From assembly GCA_013298545.1 (NCBI GenBank), contig JAAFIA010000009.1:39995-90152 (forward strand): a DNA stretch of 50,158 nucleotides, written 5' to 3'. This DNA comes from Bacteroidota bacterium (GTDB taxonomy: Bacteria > Bacteroidota > Bacteroidia > Palsa-965). Positions 9,601 to 17,665 of the stretch are shown one piece after another (position 1 is the first letter of the stretch; every line of letters starts with the position of its first letter). The notes under the pieces were generated by a model that was not told where the DNA came from, did no database searches, and saw only the letters and a list, made by a program, of their open reading frames with translations. Both the position numbers and the translations under genes were made by a program.

Positions 9601-10910
9601 ACCGCGCTGTTGTTCAGAGTGGAACTTGTGTTAGTTTGTATTCGTCTATTGATACGATTACTGTAACACCCGCTACTGATGCTGGAGTGATTATGGGTGC
9701 AACTTCAACCTGCGAAGGAACAGGAAATGGTACACTCACACTCAATAATCAAGTTGGTAATGTGATTGACTGGGAAACATCAACCGATGGCGGTTTGACT
9801 TGGGTAAGCCTTGGCAATACAGGAACATCGCAAACGTGGAGCAATTTATCAGATACAACGTGGTATCGTGCCATTGTTGGAAGTGGTTCTTGTGTAAGCG
9901 ATACAACGGCTCCGGTTACCATTATTGTTCATCCAAAACCTGTGGCAGCTTTTTCAGTAGCTGATGTGTGCCAAGGAATTGCTTCTGCTTTTGTCAATAC
10001 AACAACCGTTGGCTCAGGAAACATTCAATTCCAAACTTGGGATTTTGGCGATAACGATGCTTCTGTAACGGGCAATCCAACACACAACTATGCCTCAGCT
10101 GGATTGTATAACGTCAGTCTAATTGTTGTATCGAATCAGTCTTGTGCTGATACGGCAACAGGAACAGCGTTGGTCAATGCATTACCAAACACCAATATTT
10201 CAGTTGCTGGTAGCACCACGCTTTGCCTTGGTGATAGTGTTGCATTAAGTGTTGTATCCAATATCAATTACAGCTACCTCTGGAGTACAGGCGATACACT
10301 CAATACAACACAAGCCAATTCATCAGCTTTTTACACCATTACCATCACTGATACATCAACCGGATGTATGGCAATGGATTCTGTTGAAATTGTTGTTGCC
10401 CCTGGCATACCCGTCAACGCTGGGCCAGACACAACCATCAGTGCCGGAACATCTATTATGCTTCAAGGAACTGGAAGTGGAAATTTGGTTTGGTCGCCAT
10501 CTATTGGTCTGAGCGATCCATTTATTGCCAATCCGATTGCAACACCGCCCTACTCCATTGTTTATGTTTTATCCTCAAATAATCCGGGAGGTTGTGCATC
10601 AACAGATTCAGTTACGGTTACACTCCGCAACGATTTTAACGTGATTGTATCGAATATGATTACGGCCAATGGCGACGGGCACAACGATACATGGGTCATT
10701 CAGCACATTGAGTTTTATCCAGATAATAAAGTAACCGTTTACAACCGCAACGGTATGGTTGTATTTGAAGCTGATGATTATCTCAATGGTTGGACAGGAA
10801 CATACAATGGACAACAATTGCCGGATGGAACATATTATTATGTGATTCAAATCACCGGATCGGAAGAGGTGATTCAGGGAGCAGTAACCATCATCAGCGA
10901 AAACAAATGA
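6633..10910 (+). CDS. Giant T9SS type B adhesin with 11 tandem Ig-like repeats
   Basis: Cell-surface protein of 1425 residues. Signal peptide about 1-20 (ending GISAQ), then a CARDB-like domain (about 21-130). Next come 11 tandem repeats of about 88 residues (133 to about 1102). Each starts near S/TVGGT, has a Cys about 10 residues later (VCSG), a core W-E/Q-x-S-x-D-G-G-x-x-W, a Y-x-N-L-T then T-x-Y-R-A/V motif, and a second Cys, probably disulphide-bonded to the first. A PKD domain follows (TWDFGD, HNYASAGLYNVSL), then two further Ig-like domains. The gliding-motility-associated type B C-terminal domain ends the protein (MITANGDGHNDTW, VTVYNRNGMVVFE, LPDGTYYYVIQI). SprB-type adhesins share this end. 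The PorP/SprF gene follows 23 bp later, as is usual for type B cargo. Confidence 0.93.
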   Translation: MKRILTLLAFLFLSAGISAQDLSVIAIPAPVSGCALTSTQAVTIRIFNYGTNLPAGTSFNVSYTINSGTPVVELLTLGSTMLTNSTINYTFTTTANLSVPGIYEFDATVSIAGDINPTNNAFNDYFVTSTAPSVGGTISGPTSVCISGNSGLLTLTGNTGSILRWEVSTDGGSSWVTLSNTTANQPYNNIAVPTQYRAVVQNGGCTPVNSSTISIAIDPASVGGTVSGSASVCATGNGGTMTLSGRVGSIVRWEFSIDGGATWTNIANTTASQTYSNLTQSTLYRVRVQSGTCNAVYSSAANIAVSQPAVGGDLSPIAVTECSGLNSGILTLASNTGAINRWEFSVNNGITWTNVTNTTNTLAYSNLTQTRWYRVRVLNGACPQAYSDTAIITVNGTSVGGTVTPSTTTVCGGVNSGTLTLSGQTGAVNMWQFSIDGGLTWNNIANTTNTQTFTNLTTTTLYRAMVQNAPCVVAFSSTATVTVNPASDGGTVSGGITVCSGSNSGMLNLTGQTGTVTLWQSSNDGITWTNIANTSATQNYSALTDTTYYRAIVTNGVCPSDTSTVDSVVVDPISVGGTLAPATLLLCSGNNSGTITLSGHTGNVVRWEYSTDNGSSWISISNTATTQSYSNIPTSTIYRALVQSGVCAQVYSSSTLITVDQPSVGGTLYGSSTVCSGSNSGVLTLVGAVGVISNWESSNDGGVTWNTIANTTTSNNYLNLTDTTLYRVLVMNGVCPSDTSTLVTILVDEPSVGGIVTLDDTVCSGANSGTLTLSGHTGLVNSWEFSTDGGITWLSISNNTTSQGYFNLTQTTRYRATVKNGVCNPIPSSVATITVDVPATGGSIAGSTSVCSTANNGALNLVGSSGTIVSWETSTDGGLTWTPNGNTTTTENYTNLTDTTWYRAIVTSGTCGNDTSLVGMITVDPATVGGVLANNDTVCSGLNGDTIRLSGHIGTVLRWEYSFDGGNNWIAVSNNSDSLIYSNLTITTLYRAVVQSGTCVSLYSSIDTITVTPATDAGVIMGATSTCEGTGNGTLTLNNQVGNVIDWETSTDGGLTWVSLGNTGTSQTWSNLSDTTWYRAIVGSGSCVSDTTAPVTIIVHPKPVAAFSVADVCQGIASAFVNTTTVGSGNIQFQTWDFGDNDASVTGNPTHNYASAGLYNVSLIVVSNQSCADTATGTALVNALPNTNISVAGSTTLCLGDSVALSVVSNINYSYLWSTGDTLNTTQANSSAFYTITITDTSTGCMAMDSVEIVVAPGIPVNAGPDTTISAGTSIMLQGTGSGNLVWSPSIGLSDPFIANPIATPPYSIVYVLSSNNPGGCASTDSVTVTLRNDFNVIVSNMITANGDGHNDTWVIQHIEFYPDNKVTVYNRNGMVVFEADDYLNGWTGTYNGQQLPDGTYYYVIQITGSEEVIQGAVTIISENK
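7029..9940 (+). repeat. 11 coding repeats of about 264 bp
   Basis: Tandem repeat block inside the adhesin gene. The first two repeats begin at 7029 and 7293, exactly 264 bp apart; later ones keep a period of about 88 codons with one- to two-codon changes. The DNA copies are clearly diverged while the protein pattern is kept, so the array is old and under selection rather than a recent amplification. Confidence 0.9.
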
Positions 10911-10933
10911 TAACCTCTTCAAGCAACACAGCC

Positions 10934-11875
10934 ATGAAAAAAATTTTTCTCTCCACCGTTTTTGCTGCATTGGTTCTTTCAACCTCAGCACAACAGTTGC
11001 CTTTGTATAGCCAGTACGCTTTCAATCCATTTTTGTACAATCCTGCCATGACGGGCATTTCAGGCGAAACCAATGCGTTTTTGATTCATCGTTCGCAATG
11101 GGCGGGAATTTCTGGCGGGCCAGTTACCAATGCGTTTACCATTGATGGATTTCTGGAAGAACGCAATACGGGTTTAGGTCTGAATATCTTCAACGATGTG
11201 CAAGACATTAACGAACGTTTGGGCATTTATGCTTCGTATGCCTATCGGCTGAAAATCAATGACGACATGCATGCGCGTTTTGGTCTTTCGCTCGGTTTTC
11301 TCGACAATCGACTTGATTTTTCGCGCGCGGTTGTAAGCGACAACAATGACCCGATGTTGTTTGGTCAGATTCAACGCAAAAGTGCCTTAGATGCGACAGT
11401 GGGTGGCATGTTTGCTTGGAAGGATTTGCGCGTTGGTATTTCGGTCCCTCAACTTCTCGGACAACAAGTAAAATACCAAACATACGATACGCGTTCGTTT
11501 TACGAATTGAACCGTCATTACATGGGTAGCGTGGGTTATCGTTGGATGTTTAACGAAACCAATCAACTCACCTTAGAACCGACAGCATTGGTGCGTTGGG
11601 TTCAAGGTGCACCTGTTCAGTACGATGTAAACGCACAAGTCAACTGGAAAGATTTTGCATGGCTTGGGGTTTCGTACCGCAGCAATTACGCGGTTGGTGC
11701 TAATGCGCGCATTCGGTTATGGAATAGCTTGAGCGCAGGTTATGCATACGATTTTATCATCACACCATTGCGTACTTCGGCGGGCATCAGTCATGAATTT
11801 ATGCTCGGCTATACATTTGGTAAAGTGCAGGCTGCAAGCACGTCTGGTGGTCATGTTCGTGGTAAATACGATTAA
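10934..11875 (+). CDS. PorP/SprF family type IX secretion outer-membrane protein
   Basis: Outer-membrane protein of 313 residues in the PorP/SprF family, which serves secretion and anchoring of T9SS type B cargo. It has a signal peptide (about 1-18, MKKIFLSTVFAALVLSTSAQ) followed by the family hallmark QLPLYSQYAFNPFLYNPAMTG and then HRSQWAGI..GGP. The rest is a beta-barrel with alternating strands, ending in SHEFMLGYTFGK. The ATG at 10934 is the start: the reading frame is open further upstream but that part overlaps the adhesin 3' end and lacks a signal peptide. It sits between the adhesin and the PorE-like gene in one operon and is probably dedicated to that adhesin. Confidence 0.93.
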   Translation: MKKIFLSTVFAALVLSTSAQQLPLYSQYAFNPFLYNPAMTGISGETNAFLIHRSQWAGISGGPVTNAFTIDGFLEERNTGLGLNIFNDVQDINERLGIYASYAYRLKINDDMHARFGLSLGFLDNRLDFSRAVVSDNNDPMLFGQIQRKSALDATVGGMFAWKDLRVGISVPQLLGQQVKYQTYDTRSFYELNRHYMGSVGYRWMFNETNQLTLEPTALVRWVQGAPVQYDVNAQVNWKDFAWLGVSYRSNYAVGANARIRLWNSLSAGYAYDFIITPLRTSAGISHEFMLGYTFGKVQAASTSGGHVRGKYD

Positions 11876-11892
11876 TCTTCTGATTGCTGGAT

Positions 11893-13878
11893 ATGAAACG
11901 TTTTCGTTGGATTTTAATGTTGGTGCTTGGAGGATTATTCTTCCTGCAACAAGATGTTTTTGCTCAGACGGGGTCTGAAAAAACAATGATTTCGCACGCG
12001 GATCAGTTATTTCAGCAACGCGAGTATGAACAGGCGTTTTCATATTACATGAAGTTGAAAGAACTGCATCCCGATATTTTAATGTACCAGTTTCGTGCGG
12101 GAGTGTGTTGTATTTATCAGGGCGATGGCGAACAAGCATTGACACTTCTCAAACCGTGTTATGATAAAGAACCCAATACGGTTGACATCAATTTCTTCCT
12201 TGGACGTGCTTATTTGTTGAACGATATGTTTGACGACGCGTTGTTGCAGTTCAATTTGCAATTGGCGAAAGAGACCAATGAAGCAGAAAAAGTGCGTTTG
12301 CAGCAATATGTAACAAACTGCATGAGTGGAAAAGAATTGATTGGTAAACAAGCCAACACGTTGATCGAAAATCCGGGTCGTCCACTCAATACGCCAGGCG
12401 CCGAGTTTGCACCCATTCTAACCCGCAATGATTCCGTTGTTATTTATACATACAAAGGGCCGTTGAGTACAGGTGGTAAAGATTATACGTTTGGAAAGAA
12501 AGATTCGGCAGGTGTTTATTACGAAGATGTTTTTCTGAGTATGAAAGGTCGGAACGGTTGGTTTTTCCCACAAGGATTAAGTCCATCGCTTAACTCAAAT
12601 GCGCATGATGCATGTACTGCCATTTCAAACGACGGTAAGAAACTATACACGTATCGGAGTTCAAACAAAGATGGTGGCGATATTTATGTTTCCCAAGCGC
12701 GTGGCAAAGACTGGACAATTCCAGTTAAACTCAATGGTATCAATTCTCCAGCATGGGAAGGAAGTGTAGCGTTTACACCCGACGGAAAAACGATGTATTT
12801 TGCCAGTGATCGTGCAGGTGGTTTTGGAGGAAAAGATATTTATAAAGCGACCCAAATCAATGATTCAGTTTGGGGAAATGTAGAAAATCTTGGTGCTGCC
12901 ATCAATACAGCACAGGACGAAGATGCTCCAAGTATTTACCCCGACGGAACACGGTTAATTTTTGCTTCGCGCGGACACAACAGCATTGGTGGTTACGATA
13001 TTTTTGTGAGCGAATTAGCAGATGATTTAAAAAACTGGAAAGCACCAAACAATGTGGGTGTTCCGATCAATAGTACAGCAGACGATATTTACTACACAGT
13101 TGCCAGTGATGCAACACGGGCTGCTTTTGCCTCCAATCGTAAAGGCGGTTCGGGGCAAATGGATATTTACTTTGCCGAGCCTGGGCTGCCAGCTAAAGCC
13201 AATGAATTAATTTTATTGAAAGGACAAGTAACGCTCGACGCAAAACCTATTGCGGCCATCGTTACGGTTACCTATACAAACAAAGAAATTGTTCAAGGTG
13301 ATTATAAAAGTAATGCTGAAAATGGTCGCTATGCCATTACGCTTCCACCAGGAGAAGATTACCGTCTCGTCTTCATGATTAGTGGTCAAGAAGAGTATAT
13401 GCGCACGTATGATGCAACACAAATAAAGAGTTTTACTTCAAATGAAATTAACGTCGAATTTTTTACGGACACATTTAAAATGAAGCATCCTGAAAAATTT
13501 GGTGTCATGAGTAAATCCGATTCTACTCGCATTGCCAACGAACAGAAAAAAGACAATCAAATGGTTGGTAAGGATGGCAAAAAAATTAGAATGGTGCGCG
13601 ATTCTATCGGAAATTTTAAAGTAATGGATGAAGGCTACAAACCCGAACCTGGTTATTATGTTGTTATTGGTTCTTTCAAAAATAAAGATTACGCCAAACG
13701 TTTAGAAGCCAAAGAACTTGGTCTTGCCCGTTATCCCAAAATACAACGTGTGTTTAATAGCAAAAATGGGTTCATGTATGTTACTGTTGCCCATCCCGCT
13801 ACACGCGAAGAAGCAGAAAAAATGATACAAGAAATTCGCCCCGAATATGCGGACGTTTGGATTCAATTATTGGAGTGA
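11893..13878 (+). CDS. PorE-like TPR / PD40 propeller protein with C-terminal SPOR-like domain
   Basis: Periplasmic or envelope protein of 661 residues. Order: signal peptide (1-25, ending VFAQ); TPR-type helices (about 30-140; ADQLFQQREYEQAFSYYMKL); a PD40/WD40-like propeller (about 165-425) with blades such as FTPDGKTMYFASDRAGGFGGKDIY and SIYPDGTRLIFASRGHNSIGGYDIF; a carboxypeptidase-regulatory-like domain (about 435-520); and a SPOR-like domain (about 587-661; YYVVIGSFKNKDYAK...MYVTVA). PorE of the T9SS has TPR, propeller and regulatory-like domains in this order but ends in an OmpA-like peptidoglycan-binding domain. SPOR domains also bind peptidoglycan, so the role (anchoring the secretion or adhesin complex to the wall) may be kept. 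The ATG at 11893 is used rather than an in-frame TTG at 11884; it follows the SprF stop by 17 bp. Confidence 0.88.
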   Translation: MKRFRWILMLVLGGLFFLQQDVFAQTGSEKTMISHADQLFQQREYEQAFSYYMKLKELHPDILMYQFRAGVCCIYQGDGEQALTLLKPCYDKEPNTVDINFFLGRAYLLNDMFDDALLQFNLQLAKETNEAEKVRLQQYVTNCMSGKELIGKQANTLIENPGRPLNTPGAEFAPILTRNDSVVIYTYKGPLSTGGKDYTFGKKDSAGVYYEDVFLSMKGRNGWFFPQGLSPSLNSNAHDACTAISNDGKKLYTYRSSNKDGGDIYVSQARGKDWTIPVKLNGINSPAWEGSVAFTPDGKTMYFASDRAGGFGGKDIYKATQINDSVWGNVENLGAAINTAQDEDAPSIYPDGTRLIFASRGHNSIGGYDIFVSELADDLKNWKAPNNVGVPINSTADDIYYTVASDATRAAFASNRKGGSGQMDIYFAEPGLPAKANELILLKGQVTLDAKPIAAIVTVTYTNKEIVQGDYKSNAENGRYAITLPPGEDYRLVFMISGQEEYMRTYDATQIKSFTSNEINVEFFTDTFKMKHPEKFGVMSKSDSTRIANEQKKDNQMVGKDGKKIRMVRDSIGNFKVMDEGYKPEPGYYVVIGSFKNKDYAKRLEAKELGLARYPKIQRVFNSKNGFMYVTVAHPATREEAEKMIQEIRPEYADVWIQLLE

Positions 13879-13905
13879 TTTTCGTGGTCATTTAGAACAT
13901 ATATT

Positions 13906-13939
13906 GACGAACAATGCCTAGTCCTTGTTCGTCTTTTTT
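13906..13939 (+). terminator. Intrinsic terminator of the adhesin-SprF-PorE operon
   Basis: Perfect 9-bp arms (13906-13914 and 13925-13933; GACGAACAA) with a 10-nt loop, followed by six T. It lies 28 bp after the PorE-like stop codon. Confidence 0.9.
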
Positions 13940-14060
13940 ATTTCATCCCATTAGCATGCTAGGCCAGCTCATTGCAAGCGCATTTATCGTTTAGCACTTG
14001 CTATTTAAGATGAAGAGCATGCAGGCTGCACCATCGAGGATTAAATCCATTCAAATTGCG

Positions 14061-14068
14061 TAATTTTG
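14061..14068 (+). promoter_or_regulatory. -7 box of the E1 dehydrogenase gene (TAATTTTG)
   Basis: Exact TAnnTTTG match, 24 bp before the ATG at 14093. An upstream in-frame TTG start would lie inside this box, so the ATG at 14093 is used. Confidence 0.6.
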
Positions 14069-14092
14069 TGCCGCAAATTTTACGCAAAACGC

Positions 14093-16093
14093 ATGATTAC
14101 TGCCGAAACACCCATACGCTACGACCGAAAATCGTACACCGACGAAAATTTACTGGAGCTTTACCGTGCGGTATTAAAGCCACGCATGATCGAAGATAAA
14201 ATGCTTGTTCTGCTTCGTCAAGGGCGCATTTCGAAATGGTTTTCGGGCTACGGACAAGAAGGCATTTCGGTTGGTTCGGCAATGGCTATGCATGAAGAGG
14301 AATACATTCTTCCCATGCACCGCAATCTCGGTGTTTTTACAGCTCGCAACATTCCGTTGAACCGCTTGTTTGCTCAGTTTCAGGGCAAAATGTCGGGTTA
14401 TACCAAGGGCCGCGATCGCTCTTTTCACTTCGGTGCAAAAGAATTAAAAATCGTGGGCATGATCTCGCATCTTGGTCCACAACTCGGTATTGCCGATGGT
14501 ATTGCACTGGCCCATAAAATTAGAAAAGAAGGTCGTGCTACACTTGTATTTACTGGCGATGGCGGCGCGAGCGAAGGCGATTTTCACGAAGCATTGAATA
14601 CGGCTGCTGTTTGGCAATTGCCCGTAATTTTTGCCATCGAAAATAACCAATGGGGCCTATCAACACCTTCTTCCGAACAGTTTCGCTGCAAACAATTTAC
14701 GGATAAAGGAATTGGCTATGGCATGGAAGCCATTCAGGTGGATGGCAATAATTTACTCGAAGTGTACGACACGGTGCGCCGCATTGCAAACGATATTCGC
14801 GAAAATCCGCGCCCAATCTTGCTCGAATGCGTTACCTTCCGCATGCGTGGACATGAAGAAGCGTCCGGCACCAAATATTATCCCGATGGCTTGCAAGACA
14901 AATGGTCTGTCAAAGATCCGGTAAGCAATTACGAAACGTATTTGCGTAGCCTCAATTTACTTGACGACGAAAAAGTAGAAACCATTCGCGCAGCAATCAA
15001 AACCGAAATTGATAACGGTCTTGAAACTGCTTTTGCCGAAGAACGTCCAACAGCCGATACACAGCGCGAACTAACCGATTTATACGCGCCGCATCAGTTT
15101 ACACAAACACTTCCGGCAACAGCAGCAACAAGCGATAAACGCCTCATTGATGCCATCTCCGACGGCTTGCGCCAAGCCATGCAAAAACACCCCAACCTGA
15201 TTTTGATGGGACAAGACATTGCAGAATATGGCGGCGTATTTAAAATCACCGATGGTTTTCTAGCCGAATTTGGTAAAGAACGCGTACGCAATACACCGCT
15301 TTGCGAAGCTGCAATCATTGGTTCTGGTCTTGGCCTTTCTATCAACGGCATGAAAGCCATGGTAGAAATGCAATTTGCCGATTTTGTTACCGAAGGATTT
15401 AATCAGATTGTCAATAACCTCGCAAAGATGCATTGGCGTTGGGGACAACATGCCGACGTGGTGGTGCGTATGCCTACGGGCGCAGGCGTAGCGGCTGGAC
15501 CATTTCATTCGCAATCAAACGAAGCGTGGTTTTTTCATACACCCGGATTGAAAATTGTTTATCCTTCTAACCCGTACGATGCGAAAGGTTTATTGCTTGC
15601 CGCTTTTGAAGATCCGAATCCGGTAATGTTCTTTGAACACAAAGCGCTTTACCGCAGCATTTCAGCAACCATTCCAGACGATTATTATACGCTCGAAATT
15701 GGTAAAGCAAAAGTGGTGCGCGAAGGAAAAGATTTGTCCATCATCACGTATGGTTATGGTGTGTTGTGGGCCGAAGAAATGATGAAAAAGCATCCCGAAA
15801 TCGATGCCGAAATCATTGATCTACGCACCTTGCTCCCACTCGATACTGAAACGATTTATACCAGTATTCGCAAAACCGGAAAAGCACTTGTCTTGCATGA
15901 AGATTGCTTGACAGGCGGTATTGGTGCAGAAATTGCCGCACGCATCAATCAAGCATGTTTTGAGTATTTAGATGCACCAGTTATCCGTGTTGGAAGTTTA
16001 GATACACCCGTTCCGTTTGCTGAAGAATTGGAGAAAAACTTCTTGCCACGCGAACGCTTTGAAACGGAATTGTTGCGTCTGAAAAACTACTAA
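14093..16093 (+). CDS. Fused alpha/beta E1 subunit of a 2-oxoacid dehydrogenase (branched-chain type)
   Basis: Thiamin-diphosphate-dependent decarboxylase component of a 2-oxoacid dehydrogenase complex, 666 residues, with both E1 chains in one polypeptide. Alpha half (about 1-330): thiamin-diphosphate motif GDGGASEGDFHEALN (about 155-169) with the closing Asn near 184, and FSGYGQEGISVG and YILPMHRNLG blocks. Beta half (about 345-666): MGQDIAEYGGVFKIT, NTPLCEAAIIGSGLGLSING, MPTGAGVAAGPFHSQSNEAWF and LHEDCLTGGIGAEIAARI. Bacteroidota commonly carry such fusions, annotated as 2-oxoisovalerate or pyruvate-type dehydrogenase E1; the branched-chain assignment is the more likely. E2 and E3 genes are not nearby. 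Its stop overlaps the convergent DUF5683 stop by 4 bp. Confidence 0.93.
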   Translation: MITAETPIRYDRKSYTDENLLELYRAVLKPRMIEDKMLVLLRQGRISKWFSGYGQEGISVGSAMAMHEEEYILPMHRNLGVFTARNIPLNRLFAQFQGKMSGYTKGRDRSFHFGAKELKIVGMISHLGPQLGIADGIALAHKIRKEGRATLVFTGDGGASEGDFHEALNTAAVWQLPVIFAIENNQWGLSTPSSEQFRCKQFTDKGIGYGMEAIQVDGNNLLEVYDTVRRIANDIRENPRPILLECVTFRMRGHEEASGTKYYPDGLQDKWSVKDPVSNYETYLRSLNLLDDEKVETIRAAIKTEIDNGLETAFAEERPTADTQRELTDLYAPHQFTQTLPATAATSDKRLIDAISDGLRQAMQKHPNLILMGQDIAEYGGVFKITDGFLAEFGKERVRNTPLCEAAIIGSGLGLSINGMKAMVEMQFADFVTEGFNQIVNNLAKMHWRWGQHADVVVRMPTGAGVAAGPFHSQSNEAWFFHTPGLKIVYPSNPYDAKGLLLAAFEDPNPVMFFEHKALYRSISATIPDDYYTLEIGKAKVVREGKDLSIITYGYGVLWAEEMMKKHPEIDAEIIDLRTLLPLDTETIYTSIRKTGKALVLHEDCLTGGIGAEIAARINQACFEYLDAPVIRVGSLDTPVPFAEELEKNFLPRERFETELLRLKNY

Positions 16094-16686
16094 AACTGTA
16101 AACCAATTCCGAATGTTGGTTGCATGCTATTGAAACCATACTGCATGCCCGGACGGAAATGAATGCTCAAATCATCGCTGACATCGAACGATGATAAATG
16201 TGCATCAACAACCGCATCAATCACATTTAACGTATAAAGCGCAGCCGAGCCAATAATGCACAAGTCGCGCCAACGCTGATACGTGCGTTTGAGCGTTACT
16301 AAATTATCATCTGTAAATGTTGTGTACGGATCAATTGTTGACACATCATCGTCGTAACGATAACGCAAAGCCGTACTGTATTTTTTATAATACTTGTGGT
16401 TGAAATAAATACCGTAGCCAAGCCCACCAAGCCCCGCATAAATAATCGGAATTTTCCAATACTTTTTATTGTAGGCTTGTCCCAATCCCGGCAAACACGC
16501 ACTCATAATCGCAGCCTTTTTCGGATCGCGTGTTACGGGTTTTACCTTTGTTACTTTATTGGTGGAATCAAAAGCAAGTGTTGAATCTTGCTGCGCAAAA
16601 GCGGTCATGCACAACAACAACAAGCATGCGCTAAAAACCAGTTTCAGTTTTCGCGAAAAAAATATTGTTGTTTCTAACACCTTCAT
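16090..16686 (-). CDS. DUF5683 domain membrane protein
   Basis: 198 residues, function unknown. Signal peptide (about 1-31, ending AFAQ), then the DUF5683 core: PKKAAIMSACLPGLGQAYNKKYWKIPIIYAGLGGLGYGI (two hydrophobic segments, about 58-95), a charged stretch with RYRYDDD, and YQRWRDLCIIGSAALYTLNVIDAVVDAHL (about 135-165) followed by FDVSDDLSI. It directly follows parB by 5 bp, the usual place for this family in Bacteroidota, which suggests an envelope role tied to growth or division, still undefined. Its stop codon overlaps that of the convergent E1 gene. Confidence 0.9.
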   Translation of the reverse strand: MKVLETTIFFSRKLKLVFSACLLLLCMTAFAQQDSTLAFDSTNKVTKVKPVTRDPKKAAIMSACLPGLGQAYNKKYWKIPIIYAGLGGLGYGIYFNHKYYKKYSTALRYRYDDDVSTIDPYTTFTDDNLVTLKRTYQRWRDLCIIGSAALYTLNVIDAVVDAHLSSFDVSDDLSIHFRPGMQYGFNSMQPTFGIGLQF

Positions 16687-16691
16687 GGAGT

Positions 16692-17591
16692 TTAAATATC
16701 AAGCGCGTCGAGCAACTTTTCGAGATCTTCTTCACTGGCAAACGGAATCACCAATTTGCCTTCACCTTTTACGTTACTCTTCAATTCGATTTTTGAACTG
16801 TATTGTTTCGAGAGGCTTTTGATTTTGTCTTTGTATTTGGCTTCGAGTTCGCCTTGCATATTGCTATGCTTGACACGTGGTTCGATTGATTTTTTATCGC
16901 GCGCCAACTCTTCTACATCGCGCACCGAAAGATCTTCGCGGATGATGCGGTTATAAATTTCGAGTTGATCTTTTTCGTTATCGACATTGATCAATGCGCG
17001 TGCATGGCCCATGCTGATGGCTTTTTCGCGAATGCCCAATTGCAATTCGACCGGAAGTTTGAGCAAACGCAAATAGTTGGCAACGGTTGAACGTTGCTTA
17101 CTTACTTTTTCGCTCAATTGTTCTTGTGTCAAATTACACTCGTCGAGCAAACGCTTGTAACTGATCGCAATCTCAATCGCATCTAAATTTTCGCGCTGAA
17201 TGTTTTCAACCAAAGCCATTTCGAGCATGCTCTGATCGTTGGCAATGCGCACATAAGCGGGAATTGCTTCTAGTCCGGCCAATTGCGATGCACGGAAACG
17301 ACGTTCGCCCGAAATGAGTTGAAACTTATCGTAACCCATTTTACGTACCGTAACGGGCTGAATGATGCCATGCAGTTTGATGGAATCGGCCAGTTCTTGA
17401 AGTGCTTGCTCTTCAAAATGTGTACGCGGTTGAAACGGGTTAGCTTCAATTTGGCTGACCGGAATATTGGTTACTGCGCCAGCCACCGCACCTATCTCGC
17501 CCGACAAGCGATTGGTATTGGTAATATCGGTATTTGCATTTTCGAGCAAGGCGCTGAGTCCTTTGCCGAGTGCGTTACGTTTGTTGCTCAT
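16692..17591 (-). CDS. parB: Chromosome-partitioning protein ParB
   Basis: CTP-dependent DNA clamp that loads at parS sites and directs origin segregation with ParA; 299 residues. The N-terminal ParA-interacting stretch NALGKGLSALL (about 6-16) is followed by the CTPase boxes: NPFQPR (51-56), GERRFRAS (95-102) and ENIQRENLDAIE (129-140). The helix-turn-helix follows (about 153-178; LTQEQLSEKVSKQRSTVANYLRLL), and a C-terminal dimerisation region ends with SEEDLEKLLDALDI. It follows parA after 74 bp. No parS sequence is evident in this gap. Confidence 0.97.
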   Translation of the reverse strand: MSNKRNALGKGLSALLENANTDITNTNRLSGEIGAVAGAVTNIPVSQIEANPFQPRTHFEEQALQELADSIKLHGIIQPVTVRKMGYDKFQLISGERRFRASQLAGLEAIPAYVRIANDQSMLEMALVENIQRENLDAIEIAISYKRLLDECNLTQEQLSEKVSKQRSTVANYLRLLKLPVELQLGIREKAISMGHARALINVDNEKDQLEIYNRIIREDLSVRDVEELARDKKSIEPRVKHSNMQGELEAKYKDKIKSLSKQYSSKIELKSNVKGEGKLVIPFASEEDLEKLLDALDI

Positions 17592-17665
17592 GATCGTGTG
17601 TGCGTGCGCGTGAAGAATTGTTTAACATCCGAATCACAACGCGTATGCGTTTTCTAAAATGCGGT

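Noticed and set aside
7029-9940. Eleven regularly spaced repeats as a CRISPR array
   Set aside because: The repeats are about 264 bp, coding, in one open frame, and diverge at DNA level while keeping a protein pattern.
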